Part shown: in pieces, positions 23,876-31,972 of the stretch | Position numbering within the stretch: the stretch's first letter is position 1 | How the letters are laid out: every line of letters begins with the position of its first letter | Source: Magnetospira sp. | GTDB lineage: Bacteria > Pseudomonadota > Alphaproteobacteria > Rhodospirillales > Magnetospiraceae | DNA: 37,174 nt | Assembly (NCBI GenBank): GCA_028282245.1 | Contig: JANQIL010000023.1 | Coordinates: 1-37,174 of the forward strand | Direction of reading: 5' to 3' | The notes under the pieces: model-generated | Databases searched by the model: none | Seen by the model: the letters and a program-made list of their open reading frames with translations, nothing else | What the model was told of the DNA's origin: nothing | Made by a program: the position numbers and the translations under genes

Positions 23876-26362
23876 CTACGGCGCCGCGAGCGGTCTTTCG
23901 TCCGCCGTTGTCCGGTCGAGGCGCAGCACGCGAACCCGGCTGTTGGCGTCGACCGTCCAGAAGAGGCCGCGCCGGGCATCGTAAACGAGCCCGACGGAGG
24001 GGTCGCCGCCTTTCTTGCCGATCAGGTTTTCCCCCATCAGGCGCAACGAGACCCATCGATTGGCCTGGGGGTCGTAGGCCGGTGTCCGGCGGATGCCATT
24101 CTCGTCCGGGGGCAGGGTCGATCCGAAAACGAACAGATCCTGCCGGGAGTCGAAGGCCACCCGGCCAATATAGGGAATCGCGGCGGCGGCGTTCCTGTAT
24201 CGTGGGTTCAACGGCCGGTTCGTGCGTGTCGCCAGATCGACGGCGTGGATTTCTCCGTCGTAATAATTGCCTTTTCCGTAGTAGGGCCTGCGGAACAGCA
24301 GCAACCGTTGTCGCTTGCTATCGTAGGACAAGGTCGCGTTGTCGACCACGGATGCCGGAATCGGCGTGCCGCTCAGCGGAACCCGGGTCCATGCGAGGTT
24401 TTCCGGAAGATAGCGAAACAGCTCTCCGTGAGAGCTTCTGGGGGGGCCCGTCCAGCAGTAGAGGGCATCTCCGGCGCGCGTCAGCATGAGGTTGTAGTGC
24501 GACCCCCGATAGATCATTCCGGGGGGCTTGGGGCCGCGGCCGACCCAGTCGCCGAGATCGGGATCATAGACGTGAAACAGGCGTTGCCGGCCGGTGAACA
24601 CCATCATCCCCGATCCGGGGTCCAGTCCGTAGGTCTGGTAGCTGTGCGCGGTCATCCAGGGGCGTCCGTTGAAGTTGACGCCCTCCGGGTAGGACGTGTT
24701 CGCGTAGAGCTGCCCGAGAGGGAACTCGACGGCGATCGGAAGCTCCCAGCGGTTGGTCGACAGATGATAGTGCAACACGTCGGTTCCGCCGTGTGCCGAG
24801 TGCCCCCCCGACCAGCGCAGGAGGAGATCTCGCCGGGGATCGATCACGATGATTCCCCAGTCGCGGTTAAGCCTGGGACGGCGGGGAGGATCCATGTCCA
24901 CCCAGGTGTTGGCCGGCAGATCGTCCAGCTTGTCCGCGACGGTGCTCCGCGACGGCGGCGGCGCGTCGAGGAAAAAGGCCGGATCGAAGGGGCCGCGACG
25001 ATAGGTCCGCTGGTCGGCCGGCGCGCCGGACGCGGCGCCGGAGCCGATCCAGGTATCCCGGCGAACGTCGTAGATCCAGGACTCGTCGAGGGCCGCGTAC
25101 TGCTTGCTCATGTATCCGACGGCGGAGGTGTAGACGTATCCTCCGGACACACGGACGCGGCCCGGTTCGGCGGGCTCGATCCGCGCATTGGCGCGTGGCG
25201 ACGGCGCCGGTCCGGGGTGCCGGTTCCGCCAGACCGATTCGGTCGGATCGAACACCCAGGTGTCGTTCATCAGGTAGCCGAAGTGGTCGCCGCCGAACAG
25301 CACGTAAAGACCGCTTTGCGGCTCGAAGGTCAGGCTCCCGAGCGCGCGCGCCGGGGGTTCGGTGGCGAGGGCATCGGAGGCCCGCTCCCAAGCGATCCGC
25401 GCGGTCCGCAGGCGGGCCACCGCACGGGGGGACGGACATCCGATCTTGTCAATGGCGCGAAGGCCGTCGCGGAAACGTTCCAGGGCCACCGCGCCCTGCC
25501 GGTTCCAGTAGGCGTCGCCGGGCACGGAAAACTCGGATAATCGGCCGGCCAGGGTTTCGGCATCGCGGGTTAGCACGGCGGTCCGCTCCCGGAGCGCGGC
25601 GCATTCGCGCGCGCCGATGTCCTGGAGGTAGGCATGCCGATAGCGGGCGGCAAGCCCTTGGCTCGCCTTGACCAGACCCAGGATGGTCTTCCGAGGGCCG
25701 CTGGCCGGATCGCGGCCGTCAAGATCCTCCCGGAGCGAGCGCCAGACACCGTTTCGTTTCAGGCAGGTATAGGGGCGCCCATCGTCGGAGTCCTGGTCCT
25801 GTCCGCCGAACGCCAAGATCTCGCCACCGCGTCCCCGGGCGACGCTACCCCACAGCACCCTGTCCCCGATGTCTAGGAAAGGCGGCAGGTCGCTCGGGCT
25901 TTCGTCACCGGCCCGTGTCTGCTTTTCCTGCCAGGCGGCGATCAACTGATCGCCGCAAACGGGGGCACGGGGCTCGGCGGACGCCGATCCGGTCGATGCC
26001 GTGGCCTTCTGGAGACCGGGCCGGCGGTTGTCCGCCGACCAGACGGTGGACGGCGGCAAACCGAACGTGGGGTCGCGCCGCCCACCGGCTTCAATGGTCG
26101 CCTCAGGTTGGCTAGTGGATCGGATCCAACGCTTGGTACCCAAGCTTTGGATCGGTCGATCCACTAAGCTATTGATCTGGCGGTTCGATTCAGCCAACGG
26201 ATGGGACTCATCCGTTGGCATCGAACCACTAGCCAACGAGCCCGGCTCCGAATGCCAGGTCGGCGACGGCGGCAAGGCGCGGGTGTCCTCCGCCAGGGGC
26301 GTCTTCTGGAAAACCGAAAGGGCAATAATCAGAAAAAAACCAACAAGAAACCGCGAAACCAT
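23876..26362 (-). CDS. Large secreted kelch-like beta-propeller protein
   Basis: About 828 residues with a signal peptide (MVSRFLVGFFLIIALSVF). A linker of about 120 residues precedes the folded part. From about residue 190 on, the sequence has kelch-like blades, such as GGEILAFGGQD, then YVLFGGDHFGYLMNDTWVFD followed by a Trp, GGYVYTSAVG, and a run of DPRRDLLLRWSGGHSA- and DPGSGMMVFTGRQRLFHVYDP-type strands. A helical insert sits between blades (about residues 230-330). It has no PEP-CTERM end, so it is probably free in the periplasm or surface-released. I chose the ATG at 26362 on the signal peptide; an in-frame ATG at 26449 would add 29 residues, and neither has a clear ribosome site. A nested palindrome lies in the linker. 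A structural or glycan-binding role is likely; a galactose-oxidase-like enzyme cannot be excluded. Confidence 0.8.
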   Translation of the reverse strand: MVSRFLVGFFLIIALSVFQKTPLAEDTRALPPSPTWHSEPGSLASGSMPTDESHPLAESNRQINSLVDRPIQSLGTKRWIRSTSQPEATIEAGGRRDPTFGLPPSTVWSADNRRPGLQKATASTGSASAEPRAPVCGDQLIAAWQEKQTRAGDESPSDLPPFLDIGDRVLWGSVARGRGGEILAFGGQDQDSDDGRPYTCLKRNGVWRSLREDLDGRDPASGPRKTILGLVKASQGLAARYRHAYLQDIGARECAALRERTAVLTRDAETLAGRLSEFSVPGDAYWNRQGAVALERFRDGLRAIDKIGCPSPRAVARLRTARIAWERASDALATEPPARALGSLTFEPQSGLYVLFGGDHFGYLMNDTWVFDPTESVWRNRHPGPAPSPRANARIEPAEPGRVRVSGGYVYTSAVGYMSKQYAALDESWIYDVRRDTWIGSGAASGAPADQRTYRRGPFDPAFFLDAPPPSRSTVADKLDDLPANTWVDMDPPRRPRLNRDWGIIVIDPRRDLLLRWSGGHSAHGGTDVLHYHLSTNRWELPIAVEFPLGQLYANTSYPEGVNFNGRPWMTAHSYQTYGLDPGSGMMVFTGRQRLFHVYDPDLGDWVGRGPKPPGMIYRGSHYNLMLTRAGDALYCWTGPPRSSHGELFRYLPENLAWTRVPLSGTPIPASVVDNATLSYDSKRQRLLLFRRPYYGKGNYYDGEIHAVDLATRTNRPLNPRYRNAAAAIPYIGRVAFDSRQDLFVFGSTLPPDENGIRRTPAYDPQANRWVSLRLMGENLIGKKGGDPSVGLVYDARRGLFWTVDANSRVRVLRLDRTTADERPLAAP
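26107..26237. repeat. Nested palindromic element inside the propeller gene
   Basis: A 131-base block made of several inverted repeats. The outer arms are GTTGGCTAGTGG (26107-26118) and its exact complement (26226-26237). Inside are a hairpin at 26113-26166 (TAGTGGATCG / CGATCCACTA, with an inner GCTTGG-TAC-CCAAGC) and one at 26182-26227 (GGTTCGAT / ATCGAACC enclosing CCAACGGATG-GGACT-CATCCGTTGG). It stays open in the protein frame and falls in the disordered linker, as palindromic coding insertions in other bacteria do. Confidence 0.75.
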
Positions 26363-26496
26363 GGCGGCGGGCAACGCGTTCCCTTGTGGAAACGTCAATC
26401 GCTTATGGGCCTGGCGATCCGTGAGCCGATGAAGCAAGTTTTTCCTCATCCCGATTTGAGGATAGGCCGATATTGTGAACCCAAATTTGTTGGGGC

Positions 26497-27090
26497 CTAT
26501 TCGGTGGATGGCGTGTCCCCGGCGGGTTCGGGCTTGACTTGATCTGGGTACTCAACAAGATAGAAATAGAATCCTTTTTTTGGGCCCGAAGCCTGCCAAT
26601 TAACGCGTGTTTTGCTGGAGCGAAGTAAATAAACCGGCATGTACTCAATGTTCTGAGTGCTGCATGTTACTTTTTTGCTACGGTACCACGGTCGGTTCCA
26701 GGGTTGGAAATCCTTGTTTTTCAATACGGTTCCATCGACCCATTGGAGTTTCGAGTATTTACACCAATACCTGAGGCCAATCCATGTCTGGAGCGGGAGA
26801 TCGAAGTTATCAAGAATAAAATTTTGAACGGACTTTGACTTCAAGACCGCCAGTCGGCCACGTCGTCCATTATAATGTTTGGGCTGTATACTGCGAATTA
26901 TCGCCGCCCAATTGTGTTGGCCCTGGCCACGGGGCAGTTTTCCCAGCGCGAAGTACGAACCCGTCTCCTCGTTATAGACCGGGGTCCCGATGACCACGGC
27001 ATGGGCCGGCAGCGCCATGGTGATCGACAAACCCGCCACCACCACCCCGATGCGGCGGAGTTTCGGCGCAACAACGCGACCCATCAGCAC
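26497..27090 (-). CDS. Secreted C-type lectin-fold protein
   Basis: A 197-residue protein with a signal peptide ending PAHA near residue 31. The mature part fits the C-type lectin fold: GSYFALG start, a GRLAVLKSKSVQNFILDNF helix region, the hallmark LQTWIGL, the second half with LQWVDGTVLKNKDFQPW, and a final FYFYLVEYP that matches the closing WIG-to-EYP pattern. The usual EPN/QPD calcium-binding triplet is not evident, so sugar binding cannot be assumed. It lies between the O-glycosylation ligase and the propeller gene, with a 57-base gap to the ligase. Likely a surface or periplasmic recognition protein. Confidence 0.8.
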   Translation of the reverse strand: MLMGRVVAPKLRRIGVVVAGLSITMALPAHAVVIGTPVYNEETGSYFALGKLPRGQGQHNWAAIIRSIQPKHYNGRRGRLAVLKSKSVQNFILDNFDLPLQTWIGLRYWCKYSKLQWVDGTVLKNKDFQPWNRPWYRSKKVTCSTQNIEYMPVYLLRSSKTRVNWQASGPKKGFYFYLVEYPDQVKPEPAGDTPSTE

Positions 27091-27147
27091 GTGATGCCTC
27101 CCGGTATTGGTTTGCTCGGCGCAAACGGCGGGATTATCCCATCGACG

Positions 27148-28461
27148 CTATCGCTTTTCAACCCGCCGCCCGACGGCCGGCGCGTGCCGTCGTCCGCCGC
27201 GTGCCGGAGCCGCACCGTCAAGGAGCACCTTCGCGCAGTAAAATTGAAGGCATACAATCAGCGCTATAATATTATAGAACAGGTCGAAAAACGCCAGGTT
27301 CAGGAACGCGCCGCCAGCCGCGAATCCGATCAGGCTGACTTGGCACATGGACGCCAAATCATACGCCCAGACCAGGTCCGGCCGATGGACGAGCGAGCGC
27401 CTGAGGACGTTCGCCGACGTCAGAGACATGAATCCGATCACCAGGAACAAGGCGAGGCCGATCCAGCCATGATCGCCGAGAACCTCGAAGTAGATGCTGT
27501 GGAAGGCGCGCGAATCCGGGGCCTCGGGAACCAGTTGGAGGAAATAATCGTGATTCCGGTTGGACTTGAAGCCGCCACCAAGGAGATGATTGTTGGCGAC
27601 CCGGTACGCATAGGTCCAGGCATCAAGCCGGCCGGAGGCGGACGCGTCCTCGTCGTAGGCCTTGATCGTTTGCATGCGATCGAAGTAATGCTGCGGCATG
27701 ATGCTCAGGGCGGTGGCGACGATCGCAACGCCGGCCAGTCCGATCATCACCTTGTGCCGGGACTTGATGAAGAAGTAGAGCATCATGATCGAACCGGCCA
27801 GGAACGCGCCCCGGGAGAACGATCCGATGATCGAGAGCCCGGTCGCGGCCAGCAGCCCGATCAGCGCCATTCGCACCCACTTGTTCTGGGACTGGACTTG
27901 CAGGTACCGAATAAGCGGTACCAGCATGATGAGGGCGACGGCCAAGTGGTTGTTGTCCGCGATAACGGAATCCGGCGGACCGTAGACCCGTCCGCCGCCG
28001 CCGCCCAGGGCGGTGAACAGCCCGCCCTTCAGCCCGTAATAGCCCAGCGAGATGACGATCACCCAGACCATGGCATGCAGCCGCTCGCGGGTTGTCAGCA
28101 TGGTCATGGCCACGTAGGTCATCAGCATGATCTTCATGACCGCGACCCACTTCTGGTAGGCGTAGGTCGCGGTTTCCGAAAACCCGAAAACGGTCGTGAC
28201 GGAGACCCAGAACGTGAATAACATCAAGATATAAACGAGCGGGTGATTGGGCGGCTTCTTGGACTCCTTGGAGATGGCCCAGGCCAGCAGGGTCGCCAAG
28301 GCGATGATCATGGCGATCGGAAAGTCGCTCATAAATCCATAAGCCAGGCGGTGGGGGTTCATGTAGGAAACCAGGGCCCACATCAAAACGCCGACAAATG
28401 GACGATACAAAATAACCGGGACCGCCCCGAGGACAAGAGCGGCGACGATTAGGTCCCTCAT
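27148..28461 (-). CDS. Putative O-glycosylation ligase, exosortase A system-associated
   Basis: A 437-residue polytopic inner-membrane protein (about 10-12 helices) of the O-antigen ligase/polymerase (Wzy/WaaL) superfamily. It has the family's early segment MNPHRLAYGF, the periplasmic loop with GPPDSVIADNNHLAVAL, and the Wzy_C-like motif IGSFSRGAFLAG followed by the long periplasmic loop (DAWTYAYRVANNHLLGGGF, HSIYFEVLGDHGWIGL). This subfamily is encoded with exosortase A genes and probably transfers or polymerises glycan, perhaps onto PEP-CTERM proteins; that function is inferred. The C-terminus is a short basic tail. Confidence 0.9.
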   Translation of the reverse strand: MRDLIVAALVLGAVPVILYRPFVGVLMWALVSYMNPHRLAYGFMSDFPIAMIIALATLLAWAISKESKKPPNHPLVYILMLFTFWVSVTTVFGFSETATYAYQKWVAVMKIMLMTYVAMTMLTTRERLHAMVWVIVISLGYYGLKGGLFTALGGGGGRVYGPPDSVIADNNHLAVALIMLVPLIRYLQVQSQNKWVRMALIGLLAATGLSIIGSFSRGAFLAGSIMMLYFFIKSRHKVMIGLAGVAIVATALSIMPQHYFDRMQTIKAYDEDASASGRLDAWTYAYRVANNHLLGGGFKSNRNHDYFLQLVPEAPDSRAFHSIYFEVLGDHGWIGLALFLVIGFMSLTSANVLRRSLVHRPDLVWAYDLASMCQVSLIGFAAGGAFLNLAFFDLFYNIIALIVCLQFYCAKVLLDGAAPARGGRRHAPAVGRRVEKR

Positions 28462-28914
28462 CTCCCGGAGCGCCCTGATATCGGCCGTTCACCGAACGGA
28501 CTTGCGAGGCGCCACGACGGCCGAGCGGCAAGTCGGCGTGGGGTCCGCGCGACGCCGTCTTGACCTGAGACGGTCCAGAGGGTCGGGCCAATCGCCGCTC
28601 GGCGCGAGATCGGGCGGAATCCCGGGATTCCCGGAGAGCATGCCTGAAGATGTGGTGGAAGACGCATGTCCGCTCTGTCCTCAAGCCCCCCATGGCAAGG
28701 CGTCTTCACCAAACACCATCTGGTTCGGTGTTCCGCAAGCGCCCCGGAACCGTCCTCGGCGGAGGCGGTCATCGCGCGCGCGTCTCCGGGCCGCCTGCCT
28801 TCAGTATCGTCGCGGAAACACGCCCCGCGCAAGGGCCATGTCCGGGGCAATCGAACCGTTGGCGGTCGGACCGATGGGCGCCGCGAACGCGCACGATCCG
28901 CGCGCCCGCGAGAG

Positions 28915-28952
28915 GCATCCCTAAATTTCTAAAATGAAAAATTTAGGGATGC
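28915..28952. repeat. Perfect 14-bp inverted repeat, AT-rich core
   Basis: GCATCCCTAAATTT (28915-28928) and its exact complement (28939-28952) flank a 10-base loop. No T-run follows on either side. It might be a processed RNA hairpin, an operator, or the end of a small transposable element. Confidence 0.6.
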
Positions 28953-29075
28953 GCGAAGCGATGGAACGGGAACGATTCACGTTTGATGCTCGGCCCGGTG
29001 CCCCGGCGAGGCATCGAACGCGAATCCCGGGGCGCGCAAAGCCCGCCGCGCGCATCCTCCGGCGTCAAATCGCCA

Positions 29076-29116
29076 CGAAGGAATGTCGGGAAAATCACCA
29101 TTTCCCGATTCCTTCG
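29076..29116 (-). terminator. Long hairpin just after the small membrane-protein gene
   Basis: Arms CGAAGGAAT(GT)CGGGAAA at 29076-29093 and TTTCCCGATTCCTTCG at 29101-29116 pair over 16 bp with one two-base bulge. The loop is seven bases. It lies 25 bases after the 99-residue gene's stop on the minus strand. No T-run follows, so it may act as a 3'-end stabiliser or a Rho-assisted stop. Confidence 0.5.
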
Positions 29117-29140
29117 TCGACCGCGTGGTTCATGGCGGTG

Positions 29141-29440
29141 CTATTCGGTCGCCGACGCGTCCAGGGGGTCTTCGCAGGCCGGATCACGCACCAGCCCGTC
29201 GGAGGCCGCCTCGGCACCGAGCCTATCCTCGCAGTCGTTGCCGCCGGCCGCCGTCGCGAAATTGCCGAGCTGTTCGAGGTCCAACTCCTCGTCGGCCATC
29301 TGGTTGGTCGCGCCATTGCCTGGAAACACGAAAGAAACCGCCAAGCTGATGGACAGCCAACCAACAACGGACAGTGCCGCGACCGTTCCTATCGCGACGC
29401 GTTCGGACCACCGTTTCTCCGGCTTCTGATTCGGGTCCAT
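29141..29440 (-). CDS. Small unknown membrane protein with sigma-54 promoter
   Basis: A 99-residue protein with a short basic N-terminus (NQKPEKRWSERVA), one membrane helix (about residues 17-38, IGTVAALSVVGWLSISLAVSFV) and an acidic C-terminus of about 60 residues with two cysteines (NDCEDRLG and PACEDP) that would lie in the periplasm. AAAGGA nine bases upstream supports the start. It has no recognised family. It shares its promoter architecture with the PEP-CTERM gene, so it is probably a member of the same regulon. Confidence 0.75.
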   Translation of the reverse strand: MDPNQKPEKRWSERVAIGTVAALSVVGWLSISLAVSFVFPGNGATNQMADEELDLEQLGNFATAAGGNDCEDRLGAEAASDGLVRDPACEDPLDASATE

Positions 29441-29626
29441 ACCTGTTCCTTTCTTTCAAGAGCACTCGGACTCGAGTTACATGCTGCAATAAAAACGTTT
29501 AAAGTCAACGGTTTTGCAAGCATTCTCGGTCTTGGTCATTCCTTGTTGTTTGCCGCGCCTGGAAGGATTGTCAACCAGGTTTCTTTGCAAAATCGGACTC
29601 CTTATGGTTCGTTCATTATATACCTT

Positions 29627-29642
29627 GCAATAACCACGCCAA
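29627..29642 (-). promoter_or_regulatory. Sigma-54 (-24/-12) promoter of the small membrane protein
   Basis: On the minus strand TGGCGTGGTTATTGCA has every spaced element of the sigma-54 consensus: TGGC at -24 and TTGCA at -12 with the correct gap. It lies about 187 bases upstream of the start codon. Confidence 0.75.
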
Positions 29643-29714
29643 ACGCGGAAAATTTTTTAATAACAATGCGCTTGATGGAGGTTGATGGTTGGATGGCCAC
29701 GAAAACGTAAAGAA

Positions 29715-29742
29715 TGCCGACACTTCGGCCACCTGTTCGGCA
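29715..29742. promoter_or_regulatory. Putative activator (UAS) dyad
   Basis: A TGCCGA-N16-TCGGCA dyad that includes CCGACACTTC (29717-29726). The CCGACACTT begins 75 bases past the end of the sigma-54 promoter, the same distance as at 20721. It is likely a shared enhancer-binding-protein site. Confidence 0.55.
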
Positions 29743-30064
29743 AATTTTTTAGACAGCCCGGAAAGCAAGAATGAAAAGAACTCGCATCACCCCATAGTAT
29801 TACGAGTGCATCCCGGGTCTGCGGCAAATAGCCGCGTTGGTGTTGCCTTTGACTGAAATCACACCCTTTCCGACGGCTTTTGTTCGCGTAAAGTTCTTGG
29901 TTTCGCGATGCGGCCGGCTTGGTTATGATCCGGGCCGAGTTCGCGAATCCATTCGCAACCGGTGGCCGGTGCGTTGGCCGCCGCATGAAGGCATGTTCGT
30001 TGACGCCGCGCGAAAATAAACGAAAAGGGTCCACGAAGCGCCGCCGCCCGCGTCGTGGCGCGTC

Positions 30065-30607
30065 ATGATCAAGGTCATCCGCGCCAAGCTGCACGGTATT
30101 CGGGTGACAAGTGCAGATCTCAACTATCACGGATCGATTTCCCTCGATCCGGAGCACTGCGCGGCGGCCGGGCTTTATCCGATGGAGTTCGTGGAGATCT
30201 GGAACAAGAACTCGGGCGCCCGCATTTCGACCTATATCATTTATGGCGAGCCGGGATCGCGCTGCTGTATCCTGAATGGGGCCGCCGCCCGCACCTGCCA
30301 GGTCGGCGACGAATTGATCGTCGCGGCCGCCGACTATGTCCGGGGACCGGACTCGCTGTTCGCGCTGAAGCCCCGCATATTGACGTTTCTGCCCAACAAT
30401 CAGATCGATCAGGTGCTGCTCTACGACGTGTTCCGCGGCGATGACCGGCCGTACGATTTTCGGATCGTCGACGCCGACCGCCATACCCAGGAAGGCTGTC
30501 ATACCTGGCCCAACGTCGACATTGCCGCCATCCGAGACGATTTGATCGGCAGGGGCTGGGGCGAGGCCGACGCCGACGCCTTTATCCGTTCCCACTTCTC
30601 CCTGTAA
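30065..30607 (+). CDS. panD: Aspartate 1-decarboxylase with C-terminal extension
   Basis: A 180-residue protein of the PanD family, which makes beta-alanine for pantothenate and CoA by a self-cleaved pyruvoyl cofactor. The cleavage site YHGSI (Gly23-Ser24) is present, with Lys8 and His10 near the N-terminus, GARISTY and LNGAAAR in the expected places. PanD is normally about 126 residues; this one has some 55 extra C-terminal residues ([19 protein letters not shown] onward) without a recognised domain. The start has no clear ribosome site. It stands apart from any pantothenate gene in view. Confidence 0.88.
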   Translation: MIKVIRAKLHGIRVTSADLNYHGSISLDPEHCAAAGLYPMEFVEIWNKNSGARISTYIIYGEPGSRCCILNGAAARTCQVGDELIVAAADYVRGPDSLFALKPRILTFLPNNQIDQVLLYDVFRGDDRPYDFRIVDADRHTQEGCHTWPNVDIAAIRDDLIGRGWGEADADAFIRSHFSL

Positions 30608-31058
30608 CACGGAGTCCGAATCGCCCATTCGGGATTCGTTCAAGTCCGCCGGGCGTCCGAATCCACCCCTCGGGTCGTTCCACGCCGGGGCGGTATCGCG
30701 CCCGCGCGCGTCCCGGCGACAAGACCCCGGATGCGCCGATCCAGGGGACGACCATCCTCGTAACAAAAAAACGATTGACCCGACATGGAACGTGGGCTAC
30801 AAAAGCGCATGTGATAATCATTCGCATTTTATTCATGCGGTCGCGGCGTCTGATCATGGGGTAACCCGTGCGCGCGGCGTCCCGCCGGATACTCGAACGG
30901 AGATCGCACGCGGTGTTCATTTGGCGCAGCCTCAAGACGGCGACCACCCTGCGGGTTCTTCGGGTGTTCGCCGATCGGATCGCCTCGGCATCGGGTGGCG
31001 CCGGGACGGCGGGCGCCTCGGGCGATGGCGACGGCAACAAGGATGGGAAGGACGCTTC
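30608..31058 (+). other. Leader of the bfd operon
   Basis: About 450 bases between panD and bfd. It carries the Fur-type promoter (30775-30826) and then a leader of roughly 230 bases. A GTG-started frame (30868-31086, 72 codons) overlaps the start of bfd but has no ribosome site and no family, so I do not call it. Confidence 0.45.
30775..30826 (+). promoter_or_regulatory. Fur-controlled promoter of bfd and bfr
   Basis: TTGACC (30775-30780), a 17-base spacer and TACAAA (30798-30803) form a sigma-70-like promoter. Immediately downstream TGATAATCATTCGCA (30812-30826) is a Fur-box-like 7-1-7 dyad matching 12 of 14 positions. The same 15-mer is at 4977-4991. This suggests iron-dependent control of the iron storage genes. 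Confidence 0.65.
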
Positions 31059-31316
31059 ATGTACTTGTGTCTCTGCCACGGTCTGAACGAGGCGGCGGTT
31101 CAACGGGCCCAGGCCGCCGGCGCCACCACCGCCGTCCGGGTCTATCGGCATTATGGGGTCAAGCCCCAATGCGGCAAATGCGTGCGGGCCGTCCATGGGG
31201 CGGTCACCCGATGTGACGTGCCCGGCGGCGACGGACCCGAAGGCCGGCTCTGTCATATTGCTTTCGAAACGGCCGGATGCGAGGCCGCCGAAGAGGGCCG
31301 TGATGTTGCCGCGTGA
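31059..31316 (+). CDS. bfd: (2Fe-2S)-binding bacterioferritin-associated ferredoxin-like protein
   Basis: An 85-residue protein with the Bfd-like cluster motif: MYLCLCHGLNE at the N-terminus (Cys4, Cys6) and QCGKC (Cys38, Cys41), which together bind one [2Fe-2S] cluster. Bfd reduces the core of bacterioferritin so that stored iron can be released. GGAAGGA lies 7-8 bases upstream. A third pair of cysteines in the C-terminal tail (RLCHIAFETAGC) is unusual. It overlaps the next gene. Confidence 0.88.
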   Translation: MYLCLCHGLNEAAVQRAQAAGATTAVRVYRHYGVKPQCGKCVRAVHGAVTRCDVPGGDGPEGRLCHIAFETAGCEAAEEGRDVAA

Positions 31317-31746
31317 GGCCGCGCCGGTTCCGGAAACCGCTTGGCGGGATCGACCGGCGCCGACGGACATGACCGACGACGACGCGGAAAACCTGCTGGC
31401 CGAGTTGCGCTGGCCGGACGGCGTGGTGTGCCCCTGTTGCGGCGGTACCCGGGTCTACAAGCTGGACATCGCGGCGATCCGTCGACGGCGGTATAAGTGC
31501 CGCGCCTGCCGCAGGCAATTCAGCGTCACCAAGGGCACCATCCTCGAAGGGTCCAAGCTGCCGCTGGCCGACTGGGTCCGCGCGGTGCGCCTGCTCTGCG
31601 AGGATCCGGACGGGGCCGGCGTCGCCGACCTTCGGCGCGAGCTCGGGGTCAGCTACAAGACCGCCCAGAATGCCATTGACCGCATTTGCTATGCCATGAA
31701 GCGGGAGCCCCTGCGCTCGCTGTCCGCGCGACGGAGCCAGCCGTGA
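31303..31746 (+). CDS. Stand-alone IS1595-type zinc-ribbon (transposase N-domain) protein
   Basis: Up to 147 residues from the ATG at 31303; a start at 31369 ([18 protein letters not shown]) would give 125. The core is the N-terminal part of IS1595-family transposases: [47 protein letters not shown], then a helix-turn-helix ([19 protein letters not shown]). The four cysteines form a zinc ribbon. It ends right after the HTH, so the DDE catalytic domain is missing. It overlaps the bfd stop and precedes bfr, so it is likely co-transcribed. It may be a regulator captured from a transposon rather than a broken transposase; the frame is intact. Confidence 0.75.
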   Translation: MLPREAAPVPETAWRDRPAPTDMTDDDAENLLAELRWPDGVVCPCCGGTRVYKLDIAAIRRRRYKCRACRRQFSVTKGTILEGSKLPLADWVRAVRLLCEDPDGAGVADLRRELGVSYKTAQNAIDRICYAMKREPLRSLSARRSQP

Positions 31747-31972
31747 ATCCCCCCTGCCCGGAAATCTCGCGCGCCCACAAGGTCTCGCTGAAGGGGCTCG
31801 ATTGGAGGGATGTCCTGATCGCGCTGCTTCGGAGTTCGGCCCCCAACGGCTGACGCAATTCCCGTATTTTTTTATGGGTTACTCAACGCGCCGCCGAGCC
31901 ATTTGCGTGGTTTGGCCGCCCGGGTTCCCGGAAGATGTCCGCATCGTTTTAACGACGTCCGGAGATACCGCC

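Larger units (their letters stand above)
28462..29140. other. Gene-free region upstream of the O-glycosylation ligase
   Basis: About 680 bases. Open frames here (for example 28458-28850 on the minus strand) have an Arg/Pro/Gly-rich, random-like composition and I do not support any as a gene. The region holds a perfect 14-bp inverted repeat (28915-28952) and a long bulged hairpin (29076-29116). It may include a decayed mobile element; this is a guess. Confidence 0.4.
29441..30064. other. Long divergent region with sigma-54 control elements
   Basis: About 620 bases between the small membrane protein and panD, AT-rich on the left. It contains the sigma-54 promoter (29627-29642) and upstream dyad (29715-29742) for the minus-strand gene. 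On the plus strand a TATGAT (29924-29929) is a possible -10 for panD, without a good -35. No gene is supported. The leader of the small protein is long, about 185 bases. Confidence 0.5.

Noticed and set aside
28458..28850. Minus-strand 130-codon frame that overlaps the O-glycosylation ligase start
   Set aside because: The overlap looks like coupling, but the protein is Arg/Pro/Gly-rich with no domain, and there is no ribosome site at its start.
30868..31086. GTG-started 72-codon frame upstream of bfd
   Set aside because: No ribosome site or homology; it overlaps the bfd start. It could be a leader peptide but cannot be supported.
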